Source of the DNA: an uncultured Pelagibacteraceae bacterium
Lineage (GTDB): Bacteria > Pseudomonadota > Alphaproteobacteria > Pelagibacterales > Pelagibacteraceae
Direction of reading: 5' to 3'
Length of the DNA stretch: 62,500 nucleotides
Assembly (NCBI GenBank): GCA_902594675.1
Contig: CACJNE010000002.1
Coordinates: forward strand, 1-62,500
The position numbers and the translations under genes are program-made. Each line of letters begins with the position of its first letter. Position 1 is the first letter of the stretch. The notes beneath the pieces were generated by a model. The model ran no database searches. It was not told the DNA's origin and saw only the letters and a program-made list of their open reading frames with translations. Below are positions 27,686 through 36,063 of the stretch, one piece after another.

Positions 27686-28196
27686 TATGCTTATTAATTT
27701 TACTCATTAATTCTAAAGAATATTTTTCAATATTTTTTTCAAAATTATTATTAATTATAATATGAGGTTTTTTTGGATATTCTGGCTTAATATCAAGACC
27801 AATAATATTATCTTTATTTTGATGGTAAATTCTTTTCTTACCTTTCTTAATGATCTTCTTTAAATCGGATTTGATATAAATTTCTATGTAGTTTTTAATA
27901 TTTTTTTTATTCCAAGACCTAACACTATGCATCATGCCAACAACAGCAAATATAACGTTAATATTTTGATTTGTAATTGATTTAGCAAGTTTACAATATT
28001 TCATAACAGTTTCAAATCTTTCTTTATACGAATAGCCTTTTAGATTAAAAATTTTTCTTATATCATCTCCATTAAACAAAATTGTTGGACCGTAATTTTT
28101 TTTGATTTTTGGATAAATTTTTTTTGCAATTTGTGTTTTTCCGGAACCAGAAAAACCTGTTATCCAAATTAAGTAACCTTTCCTATTTTTTTTCAT
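27675..28196 (-). CDS. cysC: Adenylylsulfate (APS) kinase
   Basis: Phosphorylates APS to PAPS, the universal sulfate donor. The 173-residue protein has the P-loop WITGFSGSGKTQIA (11-24; Lys20), FNGDDIRKIF (41-50, the LDGD motif region), Arg/Tyr-containing GYSYKERFETVMKYCKLAK (54-72), and the GLDIKPEYPKKPHIII stretch corresponding to the GIDDPYEPP motif. It is shorter than typical CysC (about 200). In the usual AVVGMM region (FAVVGMMHSVRSW) the sequence differs from the common VSPYR form. It is convergent with sat (11-base overlap) and divergent from the cytidylate-kinase homologue 24 bases away. Some related kinases act on other small substrates, but the neighbours favour APS. Confidence 0.85.
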   Translation of the reverse strand: MKKNRKGYLIWITGFSGSGKTQIAKKIYPKIKKNYGPTILFNGDDIRKIFNLKGYSYKERFETVMKYCKLAKSITNQNINVIFAVVGMMHSVRSWNKKNIKNYIEIYIKSDLKKIIKKGKKRIYHQNKDNIIGLDIKPEYPKKPHIIINNNFEKNIEKYSLELMSKINKHITK

Positions 28197-28220
28197 TGAG
28201 AGGTCTTATATAAGGATATT

Positions 28221-28886
28221 ATGAATAAAAAAAGTATAAAGATTGCTATTGATTCACCTGCTGGGGCTGGTGCAGGAACACAAGCTAAGTTAATTTCTCA
28301 ATATTATAATTTGTTTTACTTAGATACAGGAAAAATTTACCGTTTATTAGCTTATTATAAACTTAAAAATCCGAAAAAATTTAATTTATCTTTTATCAGA
28401 AAAAAAGTTAAAAAAATTAAATTAAGTGAACTTAATAATAAAAAATTGTTACCAAATGAGATTGGATTTGAAGCATCCATAATTTCAAAAAATAAAAAAA
28501 TTAGAGGTTTAGTGGATAAAATTCAAAAAAAATATGCTTACAAACCTCCTAAGGGGTTTAACGGCTCTTGTCTAGATGGGAGAGATATTACATATAATAT
28601 TTTACCAGACGCAGATATTAAATTTTTCATAACAGCAAATGTAAAAATAAGAGCTCGTAGAAGGTATAAAGAATTAAAATTATTAAATAAAAATATAAAA
28701 TATCCTGATGTTTTGAAAAGTATTAAGAAAAGAGACAATAATGATTATAAAAGAAAAATTTCGCCTCTAAAGAGAACTAGTGATTCTATATTAATTAACA
28801 CAACAAATTTAACAATCAATAAATGTTTTAATTTAATTAAAAAAATTATAAATAAAAAAATTAAATCTACCTTTAAGACAATTTAA
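28221..28886 (+). CDS. Cytidylate kinase homologue lacking the P-loop lysine
   Basis: A 221-residue protein matching the CMP kinase fold: IAIDSPAGAGAGTQAK at the N terminus, YLDTGKIYRLLAYY (canonical LDTGAMYR), a DGRDITYNILPDADIKFFITA stretch (canonical GRDIGTVV-PDA-KFFLTAS) and RARRRYKEL. In the P-loop the invariant Lys of GxGKGT is Ala (codon GCA at 28272-28274), and the first Gly is Ser. The rest of the family pattern is intact, with a clear AAGGA ribosome-binding site 4 bases before the ATG. It may have lost or changed its kinase activity, or be recruited for another phosphotransfer; a CMP-recycling role would suit the many CMP-sugar enzymes here. Confidence 0.82.
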   Translation: MNKKSIKIAIDSPAGAGAGTQAKLISQYYNLFYLDTGKIYRLLAYYKLKNPKKFNLSFIRKKVKKIKLSELNNKKLLPNEIGFEASIISKNKKIRGLVDKIQKKYAYKPPKGFNGSCLDGRDITYNILPDADIKFFITANVKIRARRRYKELKLLNKNIKYPDVLKSIKKRDNNDYKRKISPLKRTSDSILINTTNLTINKCFNLIKKIINKKIKSTFKTI

Positions 28887-28894
28887 TTTTTAAT

Positions 28895-29914
28895 TTAAAT
28901 TTCTAGAAGTTTTGGATTTTTAAATTCTTTCATATCATAATTTTTTGGGTTAGTAGGATCCAGAGGAAACTTGTTATTACCTTGTTTAGTAGAAATCCAT
29001 TTTATAAAAGATTCTAACAATAAATTACTACTTGTTATTTTTTTTAAACTTTTCTTTATTATTTTTTCATTTATTTTTTGACCTGAGATTTTAAGTCCCA
29101 TCATTTTCATTTGTTTTTTTGCAATCAATTCACATAAAAATAGATCCTCATCACTCATAATATATTTCCATCTATCAATATTCTGTTTTTTTAAATTTCC
29201 AGCAAAAGAAAAGGCTTTAGATTGATCCCATTTTTTGCCATCAATACCTTTAAAGTTTTTTTCTTTAATCATTTTGCTGTTATATTTTATTTTTAAAAAT
29301 CTACAGACTTTTGATAGAACAGTTGAAGTATTTTTTTTTAATTCATTAAATTTAACAATATGAATTTTCTTATTATATTTTTTTTTTAAAATAAAAGTAT
29401 GATTGATAAGATCAACATAATTGAATATTGATATTAAATAGTCATTTTTCTTTGCGATAGTAGTTTTTTTAAAAGAACAAATTATATCCCGTGGATCTCT
29501 GAGCAAAATAATTACTTTACCTTTTGGAAATATTTTAAAGTAATTTTTTATATTTCTCCATTCATTTCCAGCATGCTCGCCTGTTATTCCAATTTTTTTA
29601 TTTTTAAATATTTTTGAACACAATAATTTATAGATGTTCGAGTAATTTAAACTATTATTTTCGAATTCAGCAATTAAATCAGTGCTATTTAAATTAATAC
29701 CAAATCTATATTTTGAACGGATACAGAAATTATTTATAAGACATTTATAATTTTTTTTTTTTTTGATTGGAGTATATTTTTTAAAATAATATCTAAAAAA
29801 ATTTATTGTACCAGAGCTTACTCTTATACTGTCATTTACATTTAGCATTTTAGTAAATAAAGCTCCACCTGATCTATAAGATGAAGTTATAAATACTGTA
29901 TTAATTTTTTTCAT
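28895..29914 (-). CDS. PAPS-dependent sulfotransferase
   Basis: Transfers sulfate from PAPS to a hydroxyl or amine, here probably of a surface glycan sugar. The 339-residue protein has the 5'-phosphosulfate loop FITSSYRSGGALFTKML (8-24) and the 3'-phosphate motif IILLRDPRDIICSF (135-148; Arg139, Ser147), the two hallmarks of the sulfotransferase superfamily. The LKIKYN segment near 217 and the SDEDLFLCELIAKKQMKMMG tail also fit. No signal peptide is seen, so it would act in the cytoplasm where PAPS is made. It lies 8 bases from the convergent cytidylate-kinase homologue and 1.2 kb from sat/cysC. Confidence 0.88.
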   Translation of the reverse strand: MKKINTVFITSSYRSGGALFTKMLNVNDSIRVSSGTINFFRYYFKKYTPIKKKKNYKCLINNFCIRSKYRFGINLNSTDLIAEFENNSLNYSNIYKLLCSKIFKNKKIGITGEHAGNEWRNIKNYFKIFPKGKVIILLRDPRDIICSFKKTTIAKKNDYLISIFNYVDLINHTFILKKKYNKKIHIVKFNELKKNTSTVLSKVCRFLKIKYNSKMIKEKNFKGIDGKKWDQSKAFSFAGNLKKQNIDRWKYIMSDEDLFLCELIAKKQMKMMGLKISGQKINEKIIKKSLKKITSSNLLLESFIKWISTKQGNNKFPLDPTNPKNYDMKEFKNPKLLEI

Positions 29915-29988
29915 TTTTTTGAATAAACTTATTTTATCTAAGAAGTTTAAATTATATTAAATACATTTTAATATACTAATTTCAAAAT

Positions 29989-31167
29989 TTATATTTTTTC
30001 ATTAAATATTTCCCAGAAATTTTTGTTAGATTTTGAAGGATATTTAATATAATTGTCCATGTAAATTTTATATTTTTTTTTATCGATTTTAAATAGACTT
30101 GTATCTCTAATTTTTGAATAATTATTTTTATCATCAATATTAAAACATGGTGAATTGAGTTTTTTCGCAATGATTGCTGGGGTATAGTTATCAAATGATC
30201 TTAAGTATTCATCTGATAACAAAAAAACTAAGGGTTTTTTATATAATATTGCATAGGCTATGGTAGTGCTGCCATGAGCAAATACTAGTTTAGAATTTTT
30301 AACTAAAGCGACGGTTTTATTTTTTACAAATTTTCTTCCATAAAGAAATTTATAATTATTCTCATAATCAGATTTAGGATGAGCACAAACTACTACTTTC
30401 ATACCAAAGTTTTTTTCAAAAGCCTCAAAAAAATTATTTAAAGCAGGATAATATTTTTCTGGAGTACACCTAGGACTGACTCCAAAAAATGTAGGTGCAT
30501 CAGGATGCATTGGTAAATATTGATCTAAAAACACAGCATAATTTTTTTTATTTATTAATCGCGGATTTTTATTACTTTCTAAATAATTATTGTAATCAAA
30601 ACTATGAGCATAAATAATTTTTGTATTTAATCCAATAGATTTATCTTGGAGACCAATTTTGCCAGTTACAATTACTTTATCATATTTAAAATTATCGACT
30701 TTTGAAAATTTATTTTTTATTTTCTTAAATTGATTGCACACGAAAGTTATAAAACGCTTTCTATCAGTAAATTTGAAACTTAACATATGAAGGTTTTGGA
30801 TAAAAGTTCTTGGATATTGTGAGCCTATTACTAAGCCAGTTTGAATTTTCACAATAGGCACTTTATTTCTCCTAAAAATTTTTAATAATCCAGTCTCCAG
30901 TTTTTTGTCAAATATATAATTGATACAATTACTGAAATCGTGCTTATCAACTAATTTTATAAAAGAAGAGAGGCTGCTTATCGAATAATAACCCTTACAT
31001 TTATAAGTTTTTTGAGAATATTTATAATTAGCTAGTTTTTTTGAAAAATTCTTTGTGAAATCAAATATAAAAACATTAAACTTTTTCCTTAAAATGCTTA
31101 TTCCAAATCTTTTATGATCTCTTTTGGTAAAAGCAAGGTTTGTAATTATGACAATGTTTGGCTTCAT
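29989..31167 (-). CDS. GT-B-like glycan biosynthesis protein, unassigned
   Basis: A soluble protein of 392 residues from the ATG at 31167; an upstream TTG at 31179 is less likely. The C-terminal half resembles capsule-type GT-B transferases: MHPDAPTFFG, KVVVCAHPKSDYE (a donor-domain strand), then VFAHGSTTIAYAILYKKPLVFLLSDEYL, where a His/Gly turn followed by a Ser/Thr pair precedes the helix that binds the nucleotide sugar. The N-terminal half begins with KPNIVIITNLAFTKRDHKRFG, a Rossmann-like strand. It starts 13 bases after the WbuX stop codon. It may be the transferase that uses the amidinated sugar made by WbuX/HisH/HisF; this is positional inference. Confidence 0.5.
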   Translation of the reverse strand: MKPNIVIITNLAFTKRDHKRFGISILRKKFNVFIFDFTKNFSKKLANYKYSQKTYKCKGYYSISSLSSFIKLVDKHDFSNCINYIFDKKLETGLLKIFRRNKVPIVKIQTGLVIGSQYPRTFIQNLHMLSFKFTDRKRFITFVCNQFKKIKNKFSKVDNFKYDKVIVTGKIGLQDKSIGLNTKIIYAHSFDYNNYLESNKNPRLINKKNYAVFLDQYLPMHPDAPTFFGVSPRCTPEKYYPALNNFFEAFEKNFGMKVVVCAHPKSDYENNYKFLYGRKFVKNKTVALVKNSKLVFAHGSTTIAYAILYKKPLVFLLSDEYLRSFDNYTPAIIAKKLNSPCFNIDDKNNYSKIRDTSLFKIDKKKYKIYMDNYIKYPSKSNKNFWEIFNEKI

Positions 31168-31179
31168 AAGATTTAACAA

Positions 31180-32400
31180 CTAATCATCTGTTCCATCTTT
31201 GTTAACTGTATGTCTTAATTTCCATTCATTTTTAACTTTTTTCCATAAATGAGGTGACCTAAATTTGTCTAATAATTTAAAAAAACCACCCTCACTTATT
31301 TTTAGATACTTCATAATATCATTAAAATATTTTTCAGGAAATTCACCATCATATTTTTTAATTAGCCGTTTTCCCTCATCTTGATTGATGTGGTTGTTTC
31401 TAATTTCTTGTGATACATCGTATGTCGCTCTTCCTATTCCAAATTTAGTAAATAAAGTATAAAAATGTAAATCATCTATTTTATCATCTATACTGTTGTA
31501 TTTGCTGTATGTCCCATTGGTTCTGAATGGTCTTGGCTTAAAACCACAATTCTCTACTGAATAATAAAATGTTTCCTGAGGTATCCATTTTATATAATAT
31601 CCTAAATAATGTACTTCCATAGGAAAAGTGCCAATCTCTTTGTCTGTTGGTGGCAAGTAGGGTTCAAGATCTTTTTTTTTAAATCTTTTGATTTTTAAAA
31701 TATCCTCAATTTTAATTCCTCCAATATATATGTTTTTTAAATTTTTATGAGTATAATAAGATTTTTCTCTCAACGAAGTTAGGTTATCAGACATAGGATT
31801 TCCATGTTCAGCCTCATTTTCCCCATAAAAAATTAAAGGAATTTTATATTTTATAGATGTTTTAATGGGAAAAATTTTTTGCCCCAACATGAAAGGTTGA
31901 AACGGGTGTAATAAATTTTTTGTTGCCTGAGTGGTTAAAAACCTCAATAAATTTTCATTTCTTTTTGCTGAAATATTATTGAATGATCCAGTTGAAAGCC
32001 ATTTTTTAAAGTTTGTGTAACCATAATCAGTATATAAGTTTGGTGGCCAAGTTACAGTTAATGGATTCATCCCATATTTAAATTTTAAAATATGTGATGC
32101 ATAACAACTATCTTTACCTCCTCCGCCTGGAACTATACAATCATATTCACCATACTTTCCTCTATGAAGATCAAGTAATTTAAGTAATTTTTTTTCTCTA
32201 TCTTTAAAATTTATTTTCTCTTTTAATCTAGAGTATTTCCAGGCATCTGAAATACCATTTTTGTCTATAAAAAGTGTTTTTTTTTTTGTATTTTTTCTGT
32301 GTAAAAATTCAATTGCAGAATTTGGTCTTTGATTAGATATAAGTGTTTTTTTACAAAAAACAACTTTTCTTGGTAGTCCATATAATGTTTTTAGTTTCAT
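31180..32400 (-). CDS. wbuX: N-acetyl sugar amidotransferase (WbuX/PseA type)
   Basis: ATP-dependent enzyme that turns an N-acetyl group into an acetamidino group using ammonia from a partner glutaminase. The 406-residue protein has the PP-loop IVPGGGGKDSCYAS near residue 88-101 (SGGxDS type), TVTWPPNLYTDYG, FLTTQATKNLLHPFQPFMLGQK, and IFYGENEAEHGN, all family features. The family's N-terminal Cys4 site normally reads CxxC...CxxC; here the first pair is CKKT and the second region GISDAW, so three of four Cys appear lost. It is followed at once by HisH- and HisF-like genes, the standard trio for acetamidino sugars such as those in E. coli O145 or in Leg5Am/Pse5Am. Confidence 0.88.
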   Translation of the reverse strand: MKLKTLYGLPRKVVFCKKTLISNQRPNSAIEFLHRKNTKKKTLFIDKNGISDAWKYSRLKEKINFKDREKKLLKLLDLHRGKYGEYDCIVPGGGGKDSCYASHILKFKYGMNPLTVTWPPNLYTDYGYTNFKKWLSTGSFNNISAKRNENLLRFLTTQATKNLLHPFQPFMLGQKIFPIKTSIKYKIPLIFYGENEAEHGNPMSDNLTSLREKSYYTHKNLKNIYIGGIKIEDILKIKRFKKKDLEPYLPPTDKEIGTFPMEVHYLGYYIKWIPQETFYYSVENCGFKPRPFRTNGTYSKYNSIDDKIDDLHFYTLFTKFGIGRATYDVSQEIRNNHINQDEGKRLIKKYDGEFPEKYFNDIMKYLKISEGGFFKLLDKFRSPHLWKKVKNEWKLRHTVNKDGTDD

Positions 32401-32403
32401 AAA

Positions 32404-33048
32404 TTATAAATATTTATACATTCGACCTAATATTTTAAGTCCAGCAACACCACTTTTTTCTGGGTGGAACTGAGTTGCAACTATATTATATTGCTTAATT
32501 GACGAACAAAATTTAATACCTTGATATTCAGTTAATGAACTAACAATTTTTTTATTTTTAGGAACACAATAATATGAGTGAACGAAATAATACTTATTTT
32601 TTTTGTCAACCATTTTTAGAGTATTAATGTTATTTTTATTATAACTTAAATTATTCCAGCCAATATGAGGAACCTTAAGTTTTTTAGTTTCTTTAAATTT
32701 TTTTACTTCACCTTTGACCAAATTTAGCCCCTTTGTTACTCCAAATTCCTCACTTTTTTCAAACAATAATTGCATACCTAAACATATACCAAAAAATAAT
32801 TTATTTTTTTTATTCAAATAATTATTAATTTTTTCATCTATGTTATTTTTTTTTATGAATTTCATTGCTGTTTTAAAAGAACCAACTCCAGGCATTATAA
32901 CTATATCAAAAGAATAATTTTTTAATTTTTTATTTATAATTTGAGTTTTATAACCTTGTGACTTACAAGCTTCATAAATACTAAAAATATTATTTACATT
33001 TAGATCTATTATTCCTAACTTAATTTTTGAAATTTTAGATCCTGACAT
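32404..33048 (-). CDS. hisH: HisH-like glutamine amidotransferase for sugar amidination
   Basis: Releases ammonia from glutamine for the amidotransferase partner. The 214 residues show the class I triad: nucleophile Cys in FGICLGMQLLFE, and His/Glu in ATQFHPEKSG. The oxyanion strand VIMPGVGSFKTAM is intact. It is a paralogue of histidine-biosynthesis HisH, but its position between WbuX and a HisF homologue, without any other his genes, points to sugar amidination. The first 14 bases overlap the end of the HisF-like gene, and 3 bases separate its stop from WbuX, so the trio is tightly coupled. Confidence 0.9.
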   Translation of the reverse strand: MSGSKISKIKLGIIDLNVNNIFSIYEACKSQGYKTQIINKKLKNYSFDIVIMPGVGSFKTAMKFIKKNNIDEKINNYLNKKNKLFFGICLGMQLLFEKSEEFGVTKGLNLVKGEVKKFKETKKLKVPHIGWNNLSYNKNNINTLKMVDKKNKYYFVHSYYCVPKNKKIVSSLTEYQGIKFCSSIKQYNIVATQFHPEKSGVAGLKILGRMYKYL

Positions 33049-33883
33049 TTATACCTTTTTTTTTTAGAAAAATTTTTATATTTTTCAAATTATTTGTAAT
33101 TTTTTTATTTTTCTCTAAATTATCTATAAAATAATAATTTCCTATTTTCTTTTTTTTAAGTTTAAATAATTTGGCGGCTTCATAGTGTAAAAAGCTAGAT
33201 AATGCTACTCCAGTAATAGCTGATTTATTTATTACATCAAATATATGTTTGTAATTACCTGCTCCACCATGTGCAATAGTTGGTACAGAAATATTTTTAG
33301 ATATCTGATTTACCAAAGAAATGTCAAAACCCTCTCCCAGGCCTTCTTTATTAACAGCTGTAATTACAATTTCTCCAGCACCATTATCTTCAAGCTTTTT
33401 TGCCCATTCTAGTGGACTGATATCAACAAGATCTCTTCCTGATGATTTTGATATAAAATACTTTTTTTTAATTTTTATACACTCCAAACCAACTGATATT
33501 GTTGATGACCCATAAACTCTTGAAGCTTTTTTTATAAAATTTATATTATCAATTGCAGCTGAATTAATACAAACTTTATCTGCACCAGCTTTTAAAGCCT
33601 TTTCAATATCATATATTGTCTTAATACCTCCACCTACAGTTAAAGGAATGTACAAATTTTTTGCAGTTCGAGAAATAAACTTTGTTAAATTATTTATACC
33701 ATAAAGCGTCGCAACATTATCAACGTAGTAAATTTCATCTGCTAGTGAATTGTAATAATAATTTGCAAATTCATAAGGGTCCCCTAAAACTCTTAAACCC
33801 TCTAAATTAATTCCTTTAATAAGTTGACCATTTTTAATATCTAATCTAGGAATTATTCTGATAACTCTATTTTTTTTTTTCAT
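33035..33883 (-). CDS. hisF: HisF-like ammonia-channel subunit for sugar amidination
   Basis: A 282-residue TIM-barrel protein that partners HisH and passes ammonia on. Family motifs: RIIPRLDIKNGQLIKG (9-24; the catalytic Asp of the first strand is kept), EIYYVDNVATLYG, TVGGGIKTIYDIEKALKAGADKVCINSAA (phosphate loop) and PTIAHGGAGNYKHI. The second catalytic Asp of histidine-pathway HisF (in the IDAK-type strand) seems replaced by Glu in SVGLECIK, which agrees with a protein no longer needed for the cyclase reaction. The ATG is followed by an 11-base A run (33870-33880 as T on the plus strand), a spot prone to slippage or sequencing error. Confidence 0.88.
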   Translation of the reverse strand: MKKKNRVIRIIPRLDIKNGQLIKGINLEGLRVLGDPYEFANYYYNSLADEIYYVDNVATLYGINNLTKFISRTAKNLYIPLTVGGGIKTIYDIEKALKAGADKVCINSAAIDNINFIKKASRVYGSSTISVGLECIKIKKKYFISKSSGRDLVDISPLEWAKKLEDNGAGEIVITAVNKEGLGEGFDISLVNQISKNISVPTIAHGGAGNYKHIFDVINKSAITGVALSSFLHYEAAKLFKLKKKKIGNYYFIDNLEKNKKITNNLKNIKIFLKKKGINVRI

Positions 33884-33889
33884 ATGCAG

Positions 33890-35266
33890 TTAAAATTCTA
33901 TGGGGCTTTTCTCTCCTCTAAATTTTAATCTTTTTATATGAATATTCCCAAATCTATCATTGGCTGCTACACCTAATTTGTCTACATCGTTTATTGGAAG
34001 TGTATCTCCATGAAAAGCATAGTGCCAAACTTGCTTATTTTTTGAAAAGTCTAAATTATCATGTATATATCTTTTCTTTTTTGTTTTGATACAAAAAAAA
34101 GGTTGTGGTCCAAATACTTTTCCTTGGGTACATTTAATTGTTAATGAAGGAACGTCTGAGAGAGTTTTTTTTTTAAATATAACTTTTAATTTAATTGGCT
34201 TTTCAATTTTTTTTGTTTTTTCTTTAAATTTTACTAATTCAACAAATGCATCTCTAGCTTCTGCATATTTAAACTTTACTTTTGGATATTTTTTTGACGA
34301 TTTTATTATCATTTTTCTTAAATAATTGACTTCCGTTTCTAAGTTACGAAAATCATGACTTGCCAATCCCACTAATGCTGGTTTATTTTTATTTGCTTGT
34401 GAAAAAGCCCTGTTCATTTCTTTTTGATCAATACTCCCAATTCTATTCATTACATTTAAAGCTCTACCAATCCACCTCCTGCAGTTCCCGATTTTTTGAT
34501 AATCATCGTGGTCTGGATGATAAATAGACCAATCTTTAGGCGCTCTTCTCCAATCACCTGATCTTCCATTTTTAAAGTCAATACTGTTATCAATATCTTC
34601 GTTATTCAGAGTGGACATATTAGATATATCGAAAGGTATCCATTGTTCCAGAAACCAGTTACTATCTGGTCTTTCAGTTTGAAATCCTGCTCTATATACT
34701 GACGGAAACCAATTCCTTTCAAGTATCCTCCTACATAAAATTTGGTAGAGTTCTGGTGAATTTACATATGATGTTGCACACCGATGAGCATCATTATAAG
34801 TTGACATAGGATGAAAATGCCAATGTATTTTATCCTTATTGTTTTTATATTTTTGAAGTACTTTTGAGTAGTAATCATATATTTTATGATAACCAAGTGT
34901 TCTCTTACGGGGATTAAATTTATAACCAACATGATCAAGACAATGCCAATTAAAAATCCAGCTTCCACCAAATGAGTCTTTGTCATTATTTCTGAAATTT
35001 TTAGAAAAAATATTTTTGATCATTTTGTCAATTTTTTTCCAATTATCATTATAGTTGGTAAGATGATTAGAAAGTAAAGTTGAAACAGCATCTTCTTTAC
35101 CGTTTAAATTTATCTTTTTATTTTTTAGATTTTCTAAGATATTTTTTTTTGGTGAAAGTTTTAGATTAAATACATCATAAAGCCTATCAAATTTTGCTTT
35201 CAAACTCTCATATAATGGCCCTTCAGTATCTACGCTATGTACTATGTAAACTATTTTTTTTTTCAT
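33890..35266 (-). CDS. Divergent polysaccharide-deacetylase-like protein
   Basis: A 458-residue protein I do not assign to a named family. It opens with IVYIVHSVDTEGPLYE, whose Asp13/Glu15 resemble the first metal motif of NodB-fold deacetylases; HWHFHPM (148-154) has closely spaced His residues like the second motif; and YRAGFQTERPDSNWFLEQ resembles the substrate-binding strand. The domain ends near residue 330, and the last 120 residues look like a beta-rich extra domain (PIKLKVIFKKK...). It is 6 bases upstream of the HisF start, so it is probably part of the same transcript and may act on the N-acyl group of the same sugar. Confidence 0.55.
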   Translation of the reverse strand: MKKKIVYIVHSVDTEGPLYESLKAKFDRLYDVFNLKLSPKKNILENLKNKKINLNGKEDAVSTLLSNHLTNYNDNWKKIDKMIKNIFSKNFRNNDKDSFGGSWIFNWHCLDHVGYKFNPRKRTLGYHKIYDYYSKVLQKYKNNKDKIHWHFHPMSTYNDAHRCATSYVNSPELYQILCRRILERNWFPSVYRAGFQTERPDSNWFLEQWIPFDISNMSTLNNEDIDNSIDFKNGRSGDWRRAPKDWSIYHPDHDDYQKIGNCRRWIGRALNVMNRIGSIDQKEMNRAFSQANKNKPALVGLASHDFRNLETEVNYLRKMIIKSSKKYPKVKFKYAEARDAFVELVKFKEKTKKIEKPIKLKVIFKKKTLSDVPSLTIKCTQGKVFGPQPFFCIKTKKKRYIHDNLDFSKNKQVWHYAFHGDTLPINDVDKLGVAANDRFGNIHIKRLKFRGEKSPIEF

Positions 35267-35274
35267 AATTTATT

Positions 35275-36063
35275 TTAATTATATATAAATTTATTTTTAT
35301 TAAACCTTTTTTTGATATTTTCTTTTATTTGTTTAATTGATATTTTTTTTTTATAAAAATCTTGTAAAATTTTATCATTAAAATCTTTATTTTTAGTGTA
35401 TCTTTTTTCTAATTTGTAGTTTTGCTTAAGAGGAACAGTTTTAAATATAGTTTTATTTTTAATTTTTTTGGATAATAAATAATGAGCATTCTTTACTACA
35501 CTCATAGTATATTCAAAGGTATTATTAAATTTTTTATCGGGAAAAACATGAAAAATTATTTTTCCACTATCTAAACCCTTTGAAAGATAGTGTATTGTTG
35601 CACCAACTAAATGAGGATTATTATCATACAAGGCCCAGAAATTACAGGAGGATCCTCTGTAATAAGGTGATAAACCCATATGTATATTTATAGCCTTTTT
35701 GTTAATGAGAAAATTTATTAACCAACCTTTTATATAACTTGATCCAAATACTATATATATGTCAGAATTTAGTGCCTCTAAAATATCCTTTTTAGCTAAA
35801 TAATTTAAGTCACCATGTCTTATAAATTTACATTTTACATTTTTGTTTATAAATCGATTTTTGGAAAAAAATTTTTTTTCAGCCTCTTTTACATCTGTAA
35901 AATATTTTTTCATTAAATTTGTCTTTTTAAAGAAGTCATTAACTTCTCCTGGAAATAAAGTTTTTCCTTCAATAATTGCAAAACAGCCAGTGGATATCTT
36001 AGATAGCTTATTTATTAAATTTATATGCCTTAAATCATTACTAGTAAATATTGTTATTTTCAT
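35275..36063 (-). CDS. Sugar N-formyltransferase
   Basis: Transfers a formyl group from N10-formyl-tetrahydrofolate to an amino sugar. The 262-residue protein has the formyltransferase catalytic triad Asn126, His128 (AINIHMGLSPYYRG) and Asp165 (SKGLDSGKII), plus the HLVGATIHYL strand between them. It lacks the C-terminal anticodon-type domain of methionyl-tRNA formyltransferase, which favours a small-molecule substrate. Adjacent genes for deacetylases (33890 and 36060) could free the amino group it formylates; that link is inference. Its ATG overlaps the end of the 36060 gene by 4 bases. Confidence 0.88.
   Translation of the reverse strand: MKITIFTSNDLRHINLINKLSKISTGCFAIIEGKTLFPGEVNDFFKKTNLMKKYFTDVKEAEKKFFSKNRFINKNVKCKFIRHGDLNYLAKKDILEALNSDIYIVFGSSYIKGWLINFLINKKAINIHMGLSPYYRGSSCNFWALYDNNPHLVGATIHYLSKGLDSGKIIFHVFPDKKFNNTFEYTMSVVKNAHYLLSKKIKNKTIFKTVPLKQNYKLEKRYTKNKDFNDKILQDFYKKKISIKQIKENIKKRFNKNKFIYN

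Noticed and set aside
26630..28196. Assimilatory sulfate reduction
   Set aside because: No reductase genes are present, and a sulfotransferase is next to them, so sulfation fits better.
32404..33883. Histidine biosynthesis by hisH and hisF
   Set aside because: No other his genes are near, and both lie directly beside WbuX, the standard arrangement for sugar amidination.
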